Shown piece after piece: positions 35,512-44,472 of a DNA stretch of 64,000 nt (within the stretch, counting starts at the first letter, position 1; the number at the start of each line of letters is the position of its first letter). The notes under the pieces are model-generated. The model made no database searches. It was given only the letters and a program-made list of their open reading frames with translations, and was not told the origin of the DNA. The translations under genes were made by a program, and so were the position numbers. The stretch is from Paraburkholderia solitsugae (GTDB lineage: Bacteria > Pseudomonadota > Gammaproteobacteria > Burkholderiales > Burkholderiaceae): assembly GCF_013177695.1 (NCBI RefSeq), contig NZ_WOEY01000138.1:1-64000 (forward strand), in the 5' to 3' direction.

Positions 35512-35549
35512 CGGAGTACCCGGAGTCCTTTATCGAAACGGAGTAGGCA

Positions 35550-36299
35550 ATGAAAGTACTGGTTCCTGTCAAACGCGTCGTCGACGCGAATGTGAGAGTC
35601 CGCGTGAAAGCCGACGGCAGCGCCGTCGACATCGCGAATGTGAAGCTGTCGATGAACCCGTTCGACGAAATCAGCGTGGAAGAGGCCGTGCGTTTGAAGG
35701 AAGCCGGCGTGGCCTCAGAGGTGGTGGTCGTGTCCTGTGGGGTGCAGGCTTGCCAGGAAACGTTGCGCACGGCGATGGCGACAGGTGCTGACCGCGGCAT
35801 CCTCGTCGAGACCGACGTCGAGTTGCAGCCGCTCGCCGTGGCGAAGCTGCTCAAGGCACTGGTGGACAAGGAGCAGCCGCAACTCGTGATGCTCGGCAAG
35901 CAGGCCATCGATGACGACGCGAACCAGGTCGGCCAGATGCTCGCGGCGCTGCTCGGCTGGCCGCAGGCGACCTTCGCATCGAAGGTGAGCGTCGAAGCAG
36001 GCAAGGCGATCGTGACACGCGAGATCGACGGTGGACTCGAGACGATCGAGGTCGATCTGCCGGCCGTTGTGACTACCGATCTCCGGCTCAACACACCGCG
36101 CTATGCGACGCTGCCCAACATCATGAAGGCGAAGAAGAAGCCGCTCGACGTGGTGGCACCCGCTGCCCTCGGCGTCGACATCGCGCCGCGCCTGTCGACG
36201 CTGAACCTTGCCGAACCGGCGAAACGCGCGGCGGGCATGCGCGTCGCCGACGCCGCGGATCTCGTGGCCAAGCTCAAGAACGTCGCACGCGTCATCTGA
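35550..36299 (+). CDS. etfB: Electron transfer flavoprotein subunit beta
   Basis: A 249-aa protein with the EtfB start MKVLVPVKRVVDANVRVRVK and the AMP/FAD-contact stretch GKQAIDDDANQVGQMLAALLGWPQATFAS cut here to GKQAIDDDANQVGQMLAALL. The signature VDLPAVVTTDLRLNTPRYAT is also present. With EtfA it carries electrons from acyl-CoA dehydrogenases to ETF-quinone oxidoreductase. A GGAG lies 7 bases before the start and etfA follows after 15 bp. The adjacent acyl-CoA dehydrogenase is the likely electron donor. Confidence 0.95.
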   Translation: MKVLVPVKRVVDANVRVRVKADGSAVDIANVKLSMNPFDEISVEEAVRLKEAGVASEVVVVSCGVQACQETLRTAMATGADRGILVETDVELQPLAVAKLLKALVDKEQPQLVMLGKQAIDDDANQVGQMLAALLGWPQATFASKVSVEAGKAIVTREIDGGLETIEVDLPAVVTTDLRLNTPRYATLPNIMKAKKKPLDVVAPAALGVDIAPRLSTLNLAEPAKRAAGMRVADAADLVAKLKNVARVI

Positions 36300-36314
36300 C
36301 CGGAAGAGGGAACC

Positions 36315-37262
36315 ATGTCCATACTCGTTATTGCAGAACACGACAATCAGACGCTGAAGGCGGCGACATTGAACACCGTCAGCGCCGCTGCGCGCCTTGG
36401 CGACGACATTCATGTTCTCGTCGCCGGATCACAATGCGCGGCCGTAGCCGAACAGGCTGCACGCATCGCCGGCGTGAAGCGCGTGCGGGTCGCCGATGCG
36501 CCGCACTATGCCCATCCGCTGGCCGAGAACCTGGCCGCGATGATCGCAACGGTCGCGCCCGACTACAGCCACGTACTGGCGCCCGCTACCACCACCGCCA
36601 AGAACGCGATGCCGCGCGTGGCCGCGCTGCTCGACGTCGCGCAGATCTCCGACATCGTTGCCGTTGAGTCCGCCGATAGTTTCGTGCGCCCCATCTACGC
36701 GGGCAACGTGCTGGCAACGGTACGAAGCGCGGACCGCATCAAGGTCATCACAGTACGCACGACAGCCTTTGCCGCAGCGCCCGCCGAGGGCGGCACGGCG
36801 GCGATTGAATCGATCGCACCGGCCGCCGAGGTCCCGGGCTCTCGTTTCGTGAGCCAGCAACTGACCCGCTCCGAGCGTCCTGAGCTGACATCGGCGCGGC
36901 GGGTGATCTCGGGCGGCCGAGGCATGGGCTCCGGCGAAAACTTCGCCTTGCTGGAAGACATCGCCAACAAGCTAGGCGCAGCGGTCGGTGCGTCGCGCGC
37001 TGCCGTGGATGCCGGCTTCGTGCCGAACGACTATCAGGTGGGCCAGACCGGCAAGGTCATCGCGCCACAACTTTATATCGCGGTCGGCATCTCCGGCGCG
37101 ATCCAGCATCTGGCCGGCATGAAGGATTCGAAGGTGATCGTCGCGATCAACAAGGACGAGGAGGCACCGATCTTTCAAGTTGCCGATTACTGGATCGTCG
37201 GCGATCTCTTCAAGGTATTGCCAGAGTTGTCCGCCGAACTGGACAAGCTGCAACAAAACTGA
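36315..37262 (+). CDS. etfA: Electron transfer flavoprotein subunit alpha
   Basis: A 315-aa protein. The N-terminal domain starts MSILVIAEHDNQTLKAATLN. The C-terminal FAD domain has VISGGRGMGSGENFALLEDI, then GQTGKVIAPQLYIAVGISGA and IQHLAGMKDSKVIVAINKDE, all standard for EtfA. It forms the FAD-binding half of the heterodimer with EtfB. The gene lies 15 bp after etfB and 11 bp before the acyl-CoA dehydrogenase gene, a tight operon. Confidence 0.95.
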   Translation: MSILVIAEHDNQTLKAATLNTVSAAARLGDDIHVLVAGSQCAAVAEQAARIAGVKRVRVADAPHYAHPLAENLAAMIATVAPDYSHVLAPATTTAKNAMPRVAALLDVAQISDIVAVESADSFVRPIYAGNVLATVRSADRIKVITVRTTAFAAAPAEGGTAAIESIAPAAEVPGSRFVSQQLTRSERPELTSARRVISGGRGMGSGENFALLEDIANKLGAAVGASRAAVDAGFVPNDYQVGQTGKVIAPQLYIAVGISGAIQHLAGMKDSKVIVAINKDEEAPIFQVADYWIVGDLFKVLPELSAELDKLQQN

Positions 37263-37273
37263 TTCCGGAGACC

Positions 37274-39067
37274 ATGATGAGCACCTATATTGCACCGCTG
37301 CGCGACATGCGCTTCGTGATGACGGAACTGGCCGGTCTCGGCGAGTTGTCCTCGCTGCCAGGCTTCGATGAGGTGAGCCCCGAACTCGCCGAGGCCGTGC
37401 TCGAGGAGGCGGCGAAGCTCGCGACCGAAGTGCTGGCACCGCTCAACAAGTCCGGCGACGAGCAGGGCGCGCGCCTGACGAAGGACGGCGTCGTCGCAGC
37501 GGACGGTTTCGCGACAGCCTACCGGCAGTTTGCTGCAGGCGGCTGGAGCGGCCTCTCCGGCGACCCGGAGTTCGGCGGGCAGGGGCTGCCCGAATTGCTG
37601 CATGCGGCGACCGTCGAGATGTGGAACTCGTCCAACATGGCGTTCGCACTGTGTCCGCTGTTGACAGCGGGCGCCACGGAGTCGCTGAGGCAGCACGGCT
37701 CGGAAGAGCTCAAGGGACGCTATTTGCCGAAGCTCGTCAGCGGCGAGTGGACGGGCACCATGAACCTGACCGAGCCGCAAGCGGGCTCGGATCTCGCCGC
37801 CGTGCGCACGAAGGCAGTGCCGGAAGGCGACCAGTATCGCCTCTACGGCCAGAAGATCTTTATCACGTGGGGCGATCACGATATGACGGACAACGTCATT
37901 CATCTCGTCCTCGCACGCACGCCGGATGCACCCGAGGGCGTGCGCGGCATCTCGCTCTTTGTCGTGCCCAAGTTTCTGCTGAATGCCGATGGCTCTCCCG
38001 GGCAACGCAACGACGTGCATTGCGCGTCCCTCGAACACAAGCTCGGCATTCACGCGAGTCCGACCTGCGTGATGAGCTTCGGCGATCAGGGCGGGGCGAT
38101 CGGTTATCTGGTGGGGCAGGAGAACAAAGGCCTCGCCCATATGTTCACGATGATGAACGAGGCACGCCAGAAGGTGGGTATCCAGGGGCTCGCGATCGCG
38201 GAACGCGCTTATCAGCAAGCCCGCGAATACGCGAAGGAACGTGTCCAGGGTCGGCTTGCAGCCAGTAAATCTGCCGGTGCGGTTTCCATCATCCATCACC
38301 CGGATGTGCGGCGCATGTTGATGACGATGAAGTCCCAGGTCGAAGCGATGCGTGCTTTCGCCTACGTAATGGCCGCGGACATGGACCGCGCGCACCGTGA
38401 CCCCGATGCCGCTGAGCGCGCGCGTCGCCAGGTGCGTGTCGATCTTCTGATCCCCGTGTTGAAGGCATGGTGTACGGAGTTGGGCGTCGAGATTGCGTCG
38501 ATGGGGGTGCAGGTGCACGGCGGGATGGGCTACATCGAAGAGACGGGCGCATGCCAGTTCCTGCGCGATGCGCGAATCGCGCCGATCTACGAAGGCACGA
38601 CAGGCATCCAGGCTGCCGACCTCGCAGGACGCAAGCTCGCGTCGGATCAGGGCGCGGGGATGGCTGACCTTGTTACGGAGATGCGTCAGACCGCGCTGGA
38701 ACTGGAGCGCAGCACGGATACGCAAGTGGCGTCCATTGGCACGGCGCTGGTGGCCGGTGTACAGGCGCTCGACGATGCCACCGCCTGGGTGCTGCACGCT
38801 TTGGCGACTCAGCCCGACGTCGCGCTTGCCAGTTCCGTCGACTATCTGATGCTCACCGGCTATGTATGCGGCGGGTGGCAGATGGGGCGCGCAGCGCTTG
38901 CTGCGGCAAGAAAAAGCGCCGCGAATGAAGACCCGGACTTCCATCGCACCAAGCTCGCCACCGCGCGTTTTTACGCCGACAAGGTCTTGCCCAAAGCGAA
39001 TGCGCTTCTGAAGGCGATCCGCAGCGGCGCATCGAGTGGATCGAGCCTGCCAATCGAGCAATTCTGA
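37274..39067 (+). CDS. Acyl-CoA dehydrogenase, long form (DmdC/FadE-like)
   Basis: A 597-aa flavoprotein with four parts: N-terminal helices with GLSGDPEFGGQGLPELL, the beta domain with TMNLTEPQAGSDLAAVRTKA and YGQKIFITWGDHDM, the helical domain with MGVQVHGGMGYIEETGACQF and YEGTTGIQAADLAGRKL, and an extra C-terminal helical module (about 470-590). This size is that of the 600-aa ACADs including DmdC and medium/long-chain enzymes. It oxidises acyl-CoA to trans-2-enoyl-CoA and reduces ETF. Two ATG codons in tandem (37274, 37277) follow GGAG. Its product fits the substrate of the MaoC hydratase 10 kb upstream. Confidence 0.9.
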   Translation: MMSTYIAPLRDMRFVMTELAGLGELSSLPGFDEVSPELAEAVLEEAAKLATEVLAPLNKSGDEQGARLTKDGVVAADGFATAYRQFAAGGWSGLSGDPEFGGQGLPELLHAATVEMWNSSNMAFALCPLLTAGATESLRQHGSEELKGRYLPKLVSGEWTGTMNLTEPQAGSDLAAVRTKAVPEGDQYRLYGQKIFITWGDHDMTDNVIHLVLARTPDAPEGVRGISLFVVPKFLLNADGSPGQRNDVHCASLEHKLGIHASPTCVMSFGDQGGAIGYLVGQENKGLAHMFTMMNEARQKVGIQGLAIAERAYQQAREYAKERVQGRLAASKSAGAVSIIHHPDVRRMLMTMKSQVEAMRAFAYVMAADMDRAHRDPDAAERARRQVRVDLLIPVLKAWCTELGVEIASMGVQVHGGMGYIEETGACQFLRDARIAPIYEGTTGIQAADLAGRKLASDQGAGMADLVTEMRQTALELERSTDTQVASIGTALVAGVQALDDATAWVLHALATQPDVALASSVDYLMLTGYVCGGWQMGRAALAAARKSAANEDPDFHRTKLATARFYADKVLPKANALLKAIRSGASSGSSLPIEQF

Positions 39068-39135
39068 GCGGCAATGCAAGAAACAGCGTCGATGTGAAAA
39101 CATTGATATGTAATGCGAAATAAATGGGAGGAGAC

Positions 39136-39894
39136 ATGATTAAAAGACTTGCATGCCTTGCGTTAATACCGGGCGCGATTTGTTCCAGTGCGATGGGCCA
39201 GAGCGCCGGCAGTCTCGTTACCAGCGTGGGTGGAGTTTGGCTCGACTTTGGCCCGTCTTCCACAACATCGTTGCAGAGCAGTTCGGCTTTGGGCACATTC
39301 ACGTCAATGGGCACGGGTGGTCAGATACATAACACGTTCACCCTGGAGCTCTCGAACACCTATTTCGTCACGGACAATATTGCTCTTGACCTGGCGGCGG
39401 GCATACCACCCAAGCTCAAGCTCTATGCGCAGGGCAACGCCACACCCTTCGGTGCCGGCGGGCCTTCGCTCAATCTGGGGAATCTGGCGCCGCTCGCCAC
39501 CACCCGGTCGTGGTCACCCATTCTGTTCCTGAAGTATTTCTTCTTCGACGCGCAGGCGAAGCTGCGCCCGTTCGTCGGTGTAGGCGCGAACTATACCTGG
39601 TTCTCGCATACCAATCTCAATTCAACATTCAGTGGCGCGTTGCAAGAGATTGCAGGGCCGGGCGGACAGGTCAAGGCAACGCTCAGTCCGTCATGGAATC
39701 CCGCGTTCGTCGCGGGCGCGTCCTACAACATCAGCAAGAACTGGTACGCGACTGCGTCGGTGACCTATCTGTCTCTCAAGACAAATGCGACGGTCAGTTC
39801 CGTGGCCGCCAACGGTCAGACGGTGTTGTCCAACAAGACGCATATCACGGCGGATCCGGTGATCGTCTTTCTCGGACTTGGATACCGGTTCTAG
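39136..39894 (+). CDS. OmpW/AlkL-like outer membrane protein
   Basis: A 252-aa protein. The signal peptide (about 1-21, MIKRLACLALIPGAICSSAMG) is followed by an 8-stranded beta-barrel of the OmpW family, with WSPILFLKYFFFDAQAKLRP, FVGVGANYTWF and NISKNWYATASVTYLSLKT. It ends in the barrel signal VIVFLGLGYRF. OmpW-family members such as AlkL help hydrophobic substrates across the outer membrane. It lies 68 bp after the acyl-CoA dehydrogenase on the same strand with GGGAGGAG upstream. Its place suggests import of the alkanoate processed by the operon. It converges with the ABC importer genes. Confidence 0.87.
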   Translation: MIKRLACLALIPGAICSSAMGQSAGSLVTSVGGVWLDFGPSSTTSLQSSSALGTFTSMGTGGQIHNTFTLELSNTYFVTDNIALDLAAGIPPKLKLYAQGNATPFGAGGPSLNLGNLAPLATTRSWSPILFLKYFFFDAQAKLRPFVGVGANYTWFSHTNLNSTFSGALQEIAGPGGQVKATLSPSWNPAFVAGASYNISKNWYATASVTYLSLKTNATVSSVAANGQTVLSNKTHITADPVIVFLGLGYRF

Positions 39895-40003
39895 CGAACG
39901 GATGCGTTGGTTGCGGCCGCCCTGCGAAGAAAGCCGCGTGACGGGGCCGAGTCAGGGCTGCCTCGGCTCCCGCATCCATCTTTGCAACGGATCCTACCGG
40001 CCT

Positions 40004-40996
40004 TCAATGTTTGAGGCAGGTGTCGGCGTTCTTCCAGGTGCAGGTGTCAAGGCCGGTGTGGATGACCGGCTTCACCGTCTTTCCTTCCGCGAGGTCGCGC
40101 ATGACCATCGCTGCCCGATAGCCCATTTCTTCCGGCCGCTGGCCGACGAGGACATTGACCTTGTGATCCTTGAGGGCTTGCAGTTCCGGACCGAGCGTAT
40201 CGGCCGAGACGATGACGAACTTGCCGCTGTTGATCTTATCCATGATCGGAGCTACGACCTGCGAATAGGCCTGCGGAGCAAAGAGCGGCCAGCCGCCTTC
40301 AAGTACGAAGGCATCGAGACCGGTGGCGTTGGCGGTCAGCGTGTCCTGCATCATCTGGTTCGCCTTGGCGGCGTCGTCGTTCACGTAGAGCGGGCAGGCG
40401 CTGATCTCATTCCAACCGTTTTCGCCGGCGAGCTTCGCGATGCCCTTCTTGCCGGAGAGTATGTCGCGCGTGCCCTGGGCGCGCTGGTTGATATTCTCGG
40501 CAGCGGGATTGCCCATGACGAGGCAGATATTGCCGCCCTTCGGCATCAGCAGCTTCAACTGCTCGCCGAGCTTGACGCCCAGTTCGTAATTGTCGGTACC
40601 GACGTAGGTCTTGCGCAACGACGCATCCTTCGGCAACAAATCGGCATCCGCGGTGATGACCGGGATCGTCACATTGCGGCGGCGCAACGCTTCGGCCACG
40701 GCTGGGGCGTTCGCGGGCGAGATTGCCATACTCGCCACGCCCTTGGTCAGAAGGTCGTCGATGATCTGTACTTCGGCGCTTTCGTCCGCGGCCGTCGCGG
40801 GGCCGGTGTAGTAGCAGGTGTAGCCTTCCTTATGAAGTTCCTTGTTCGCCCGCTCGCATCCCTGATGCATGAGGTCGAAGTAGGGGTTGTCGAGACCCTT
40901 TACCACCAGCGCCAGGGTCTTATCGGCTGCGAAGGCGGGGGAGGCCAACATGGCGAGCCCTCCGATCGCGGCAAGACACATCAAAGCTTTCTTCAT
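40004..40996 (-). CDS. Sugar-type ABC transporter substrate-binding protein
   Basis: A 330-aa periplasmic binding protein of the ribose/galactose (PBP1) family. The signal peptide ends at SPAFA near residue 23; the mature part starts ADKTLALVVKGLDNPYFDLM. DLLTKGVASMAISPANAPA and ITADADL fit the first lobe, and FVIVSADTLGPELQALK fits the second. The six Cys residues are unusual for this family and may form disulfides. ATG 40996 follows GGAGGG. It is the last gene of the ATPase-permease-binding protein set. The substrate is probably a sugar or polyol, not readable from sequence. Confidence 0.9.
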   Translation of the reverse strand: MKKALMCLAAIGGLAMLASPAFAADKTLALVVKGLDNPYFDLMHQGCERANKELHKEGYTCYYTGPATAADESAEVQIIDDLLTKGVASMAISPANAPAVAEALRRRNVTIPVITADADLLPKDASLRKTYVGTDNYELGVKLGEQLKLLMPKGGNICLVMGNPAAENINQRAQGTRDILSGKKGIAKLAGENGWNEISACPLYVNDDAAKANQMMQDTLTANATGLDAFVLEGGWPLFAPQAYSQVVAPIMDKINSGKFVIVSADTLGPELQALKDHKVNVLVGQRPEEMGYRAAMVMRDLAEGKTVKPVIHTGLDTCTWKNADTCLKH

Positions 40997-41219
40997 TGTT
41001 CCCTCCATTCTCATGCAAAGCTATCGGCGCCGGGTCGACGGTGCCCATGTCTGCTCGCATACAATTCATAATAGTTCCAAGGAAAGCCCGTGTTCGAGCT
41101 TTAACCTTCCTGCGGAACCTTGTCATTTTGTGAACATGTGCGTCCGGCGGTTCCGCATCTCGTCCGGCCGCGCCTCCCCAAGCACCGGCCGCGTCGCGAC
41201 CGCTGCACCCGCAGACATT

Positions 41220-42215
41220 TCAATCTCCTTGCCGCTCGCCGCCGAGCCGGTTGAAGAGCATGGCGACGATGATGAAGGCACCGACAACCGTCCCCTGCCA
41301 GAACGAGTCGACGCCGAGCAGGATCAGGCTGTTGCGAATGACTTCGATGAGCGCGGCGCCGACCACAGTCCCGAACGCGCTGCCGACGCCGCCCACGAGA
41401 TTGGTGCCGCCGATCACGGTCGCGGCGATCACGCGTAATTCGTCGCCGGTGCCAAGGCCCGTCGTCACCGCGCCAAGCCAGCCGACTTCGAGGATCGCCG
41501 CGACACCCGCCATGAGGCCGGCCAGTACATAGACGGAGCAGATGATGCGGCGCACCGGAACGCCGGTGAGATTCGCCGCATGTCGGTTGCCACCGACCGC
41601 GAAGACGTAGCGGCCCCAGCGCGTCCAGGTAAAGGCGAACCAGAACAGCACGGCGAGGACCACGAGGAACCACACCGGATTGGCGAGGCCGAAGGTCTTG
41701 CCGCCGCCGAGCGTAAGGAGCTTGCTACCGTCTGGACCGAAATCGAAAATTGTCCGGCTGCCGGAGAACACCAGCGCGAGGCTACGGCCGACGCTCAGCA
41801 TGCCGAGCGTCACGACGAAAGGCTGCATGTCGAGATAGGCGATGAGCAGACCGTTCACGAGGCCGACGAGCCCGGCGGTCAGGAGCCCCATGCCGATGCC
41901 GGCCCAGATCGGGTAGCCGGCGTTCATGACCACTGAAAGAACGATACCGCTCAAGCCGATCGTCGAGCCGACCGAAATATCAATGCCGCCCGTGACGATC
42001 ACGGCCATCATGCCGAGCGCGACGATTGCGACGAAGGCGAAGTTGCGTGTGACGTTGAAAAGGTTCTGCTGCGTGGCAAAAGTCGAGGTCACGATCGAGA
42101 GCACGAGGCAGGCAACGACAGTCGCGAGCACCACCCAGAACACCTGGCTCGCGAAAAGCCCGGTCCAGCGGGTATGAGTCTTCGCGGATTGCGGATCATC
42201 AAGCAATGCCGACAT
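41220..42215 (-). CDS. ABC transporter permease, RbsC/FrcC-like
   Basis: A 331-aa membrane protein with about eight to ten hydrophobic helices. Family marks are GMMAVIVTGGIDISVGSTIG, FVVTLGMLSVGRSLALVFSG, and VIGGTNLVGGVGSAFGTVVG near the end. It forms the membrane channel of the importer. I chose ATG 42215, preceded by GGAAAGG; a TTG at 42245 is possible. It sits between the ATPase and binding-protein genes, 56 bp after the ATPase. Confidence 0.92.
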   Translation of the reverse strand: MSALLDDPQSAKTHTRWTGLFASQVFWVVLATVVACLVLSIVTSTFATQQNLFNVTRNFAFVAIVALGMMAVIVTGGIDISVGSTIGLSGIVLSVVMNAGYPIWAGIGMGLLTAGLVGLVNGLLIAYLDMQPFVVTLGMLSVGRSLALVFSGSRTIFDFGPDGSKLLTLGGGKTFGLANPVWFLVVLAVLFWFAFTWTRWGRYVFAVGGNRHAANLTGVPVRRIICSVYVLAGLMAGVAAILEVGWLGAVTTGLGTGDELRVIAATVIGGTNLVGGVGSAFGTVVGAALIEVIRNSLILLGVDSFWQGTVVGAFIIVAMLFNRLGGERQGD

Positions 42216-42271
42216 TGGGGTGGGCCTTTCCGGCAGATCGTCCAATTTTGCGGCTCCCGTGTGAGGCAGGA

Positions 42272-43012
42272 TCAGGCGACGGCGATGGCCCCGGTGATCA
42301 GGCCGGTCACTTCTTCCGGAGAAGACGCTTCGGTCTTCTTGTCCGCGACCTTGCGCCCACGCCGCATGACGACCACGCGGTGGGCGACGGCGAAAACGTC
42401 AGGCATGCGGTGGCTGATGAGAATGACTGCGATGCCATGTTCGGACAGGCGTTGGATGAGGTCGAGTACCTCCGCCACCTGCCGGACGCTGATCGATGCC
42501 GTCGGCTCGTCCATGATGACGAGCCGCGCCTCGGAGAGCCGCGTGCGAGCGATTGCCACGGCCTGTCGCTGACCTCCCGACATTTGTCGGACGAGATCAC
42601 GGGGACGCGTCTCGGATTTCAGTTCTTTGAAGAGCTCGCCGGCGCGCCGATACATGGTCGCGTGATCGAGAATGCGGATGGGCCCGAAACCGAGCCGGGG
42701 CTCGCGGCCGAGGAAGACATTGGCGGCCGCCGTGAGGTTGTTGCAGAGCGCGAGGTCCTGATAGACGACTTCGATCCCCTGAGCGCGGGCGTCAAGCGGT
42801 CTGCTGAAATGCACCTGCTTACCGTCAATAAGGATTTCGCCGTGCGAGGGGGGAAAGTTGCCGGCGATGACCTTCACCAGCGTCGATTTCCCAGCCCCGT
42901 TGTCGCCCATGAGCCCGACCACCTGGCCTGGCTCCAGACTGAAGGTCATGTCGGTCAGGGCGTGAATGGCGCCGAAGTGCCTGGAAACGTTTCTGAGCTC
43001 CAGAAGACTCAT
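42272..43012 (-). CDS. ABC transporter ATP-binding protein, FrcA-like
   Basis: A 246-aa single-domain ATPase. Walker A is GDNGAGKSTLVKVIAGN (about residues 35-51), the signature is MSGGQRQAVAIART, Walker B is ARLVIMDEPTA, and the His switch is VILISHRM. Many ribose-type importers have an ATPase of about 500 aa with two such domains; here there is one, as in FrcA, so it probably works as a homodimer. The start ATG 43012 begins the conserved MSLLELRNVSRHF. A T-tract (A-tract on the gene strand) near 43086-43092 lies upstream. Confidence 0.91.
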   Translation of the reverse strand: MSLLELRNVSRHFGAIHALTDMTFSLEPGQVVGLMGDNGAGKSTLVKVIAGNFPPSHGEILIDGKQVHFSRPLDARAQGIEVVYQDLALCNNLTAAANVFLGREPRLGFGPIRILDHATMYRRAGELFKELKSETRPRDLVRQMSGGQRQAVAIARTRLSEARLVIMDEPTASISVRQVAEVLDLIQRLSEHGIAVILISHRMPDVFAVAHRVVVMRRGRKVADKKTEASSPEEVTGLITGAIAVA

Positions 43013-43156
43013 GGATTGTCGCGCTCGCTCCAGTGGAGCCGCCCATTTCTTCGGCCGGGCGACCGGTAGGGATGCCCTGGTTAGCTTTTTTTTATAGCAC
43101 AACAGCGCCTTTTGGCAAGCCTCCTTCGGTTTGCAGGATGTCCGGCATGCTGTCGG

Positions 43157-44404
43157 TTAAGGCCGATCCCCGGCTGTGGAGCCGTTCCACTGACGGTAAC
43201 GCCGCGTCAATTTGCGCGTGCGGATCTGGTCGATCACGAGACTGTAGACCGGCGAGTAACAGCGCCGCGGGTGCCCGCCTGCGGTGATCGCGCGCAAGCG
43301 GCGCTTGACGAGCGCCATGGTCGCGAATCCGGCAGCTGCCTTGTCCTGCCATCGGACCTGGGCGATCGATGCGTCGACAGCCTGACCGTCGCGCCAGCGA
43401 TTCGGCAGGTCCGGTACGGACGCCAGCGCACTCGCCATGCCGACGACGGCGACGCCTTCGTCCAGCACTGTCTGAGCGATCGACTGCCGGCGAATGCCGC
43501 CCGTCGTCATCACCGGCATCGCCGCGATGGCGGCAATGTCGCGCGCGAATGTCAGGAAATAAGCCTCGCGCGCAAGCGTGCGGCCGTCCGCAGTGTGGCC
43601 CTGCATCGCCGGGCTCTCGTAGCTTCCGCCGGACAGTTCGACGAGATCGACCGCCTGGTCGTTGAGCCACAGCACGATTTGCCGGGCTTCGTACTCGGAG
43701 AACCCCCCGCGCTGGAAGTCGGCGGAATTGATCTTGACCGCGACGCCGAACCCGGCGCCGACCCGCGCGCGCACCGCGCGCACGACGGATAACAGTAGTC
43801 TTGCCCGGTTTTCCAGCGAGCCGCCCCATTCGTCGTTGCGCCGATTGGTCAGCGGCGACAGGAACTGCGATATCAGGTAGCCGTGCGCGGCATGTATCTC
43901 GACACCGTCGAACCCGGCCGCTTCGGCAGCCACGGCTGTGTCGGCGAAGCGTTCGATGACTTCGTGGATCTCGGCCGCGGTCATCGCCTGCGGCTCGGCA
44001 AACAGTTTGCTATGCCGGCCCAGATCGAGCGGCACCGCGGACGGCGCCCATGCATGCCGCCTCAACGCCGCGAGCACCTGGCGTCCCGGATGATTGATCT
44101 GCATCCATATCCGGGCGCCATGCTGGCGCGCGGTGGCCGCCCACCGTTTGAACGGTTCGAGAGGCGTATTGCGGTCCAGCACGACGCCGCCCGGGCCGGT
44201 AAGCGCTCTCGCATCGATCATCACGTTCCCGGTGATCAGCAATCCCGCTCCGCCGGCTCCCCAGGCGGCATAGAGACGCCAGAGCGCCTGACCGGGCAAT
44301 TGCCCGGCATCGGCGAGGTTTTCCTCCATCGCGGCCTTCGCGATGCGGTTGGGCAGGGTGCTGCCGTTGGGCAGCGTCAGCGGTGTGAACAGCGATGTCG
44401 TCAT
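43157..44404 (-). CDS. NADH:flavin oxidoreductase (old yellow enzyme family)
   Basis: A 415-aa FMN enzyme with a single TIM barrel. Features are LPNRIAKAAMEENLADAGQL at the N-terminus, IWMQINHPGRQ, and the family signature HAAHGYLISQFLSPLTNRRN with the DEWGGSLENRARL continuation. MPVMTTGGIRR is the phosphate-binding loop. It lacks the C-terminal iron-sulfur and FAD domains of dienoyl-CoA reductases. Members reduce activated alkenes or other electrophiles with NAD(P)H. It is divergent from a MerR regulator gene with an extended-spacer promoter, which suggests induction by a reactive chemical. Substrate unknown. Confidence 0.9.
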   Translation of the reverse strand: MTTSLFTPLTLPNGSTLPNRIAKAAMEENLADAGQLPGQALWRLYAAWGAGGAGLLITGNVMIDARALTGPGGVVLDRNTPLEPFKRWAATARQHGARIWMQINHPGRQVLAALRRHAWAPSAVPLDLGRHSKLFAEPQAMTAAEIHEVIERFADTAVAAEAAGFDGVEIHAAHGYLISQFLSPLTNRRNDEWGGSLENRARLLLSVVRAVRARVGAGFGVAVKINSADFQRGGFSEYEARQIVLWLNDQAVDLVELSGGSYESPAMQGHTADGRTLAREAYFLTFARDIAAIAAMPVMTTGGIRRQSIAQTVLDEGVAVVGMASALASVPDLPNRWRDGQAVDASIAQVRWQDKAAAGFATMALVKRRLRAITAGGHPRRCYSPVYSLVIDQIRTRKLTRRYRQWNGSTAGDRP

Positions 44405-44436
44405 CGGGAGAACTCTTCGGTGTGGTCGATAGGCCT

Positions 44437-44467
44437 ATACTAAGTTTCAAGTCGACTTTAAGGTCAA
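44437..44467 (-). promoter_or_regulatory. MerR-type promoter of the oxidoreductase gene
   Basis: Reading on the minus strand, TTGACC (44467-44462) and TAGTAT (44442-44437) are separated by exactly 19 bases. That is the overlong spacer typical of MerR-activated promoters. The spacer is centred on the dyad AAGTCGACTT. The oxidoreductase start lies 33 bases beyond the -10 element. Confidence 0.72.
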
Positions 44468-44472
44468 GCGCG

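Noticed and set aside
39878..41071. Plus-strand 397-codon frame opposite the ABC binding protein
   Set aside because: The minus strand has a signal peptide and full binding-protein fold; the plus frame has only shadow composition.
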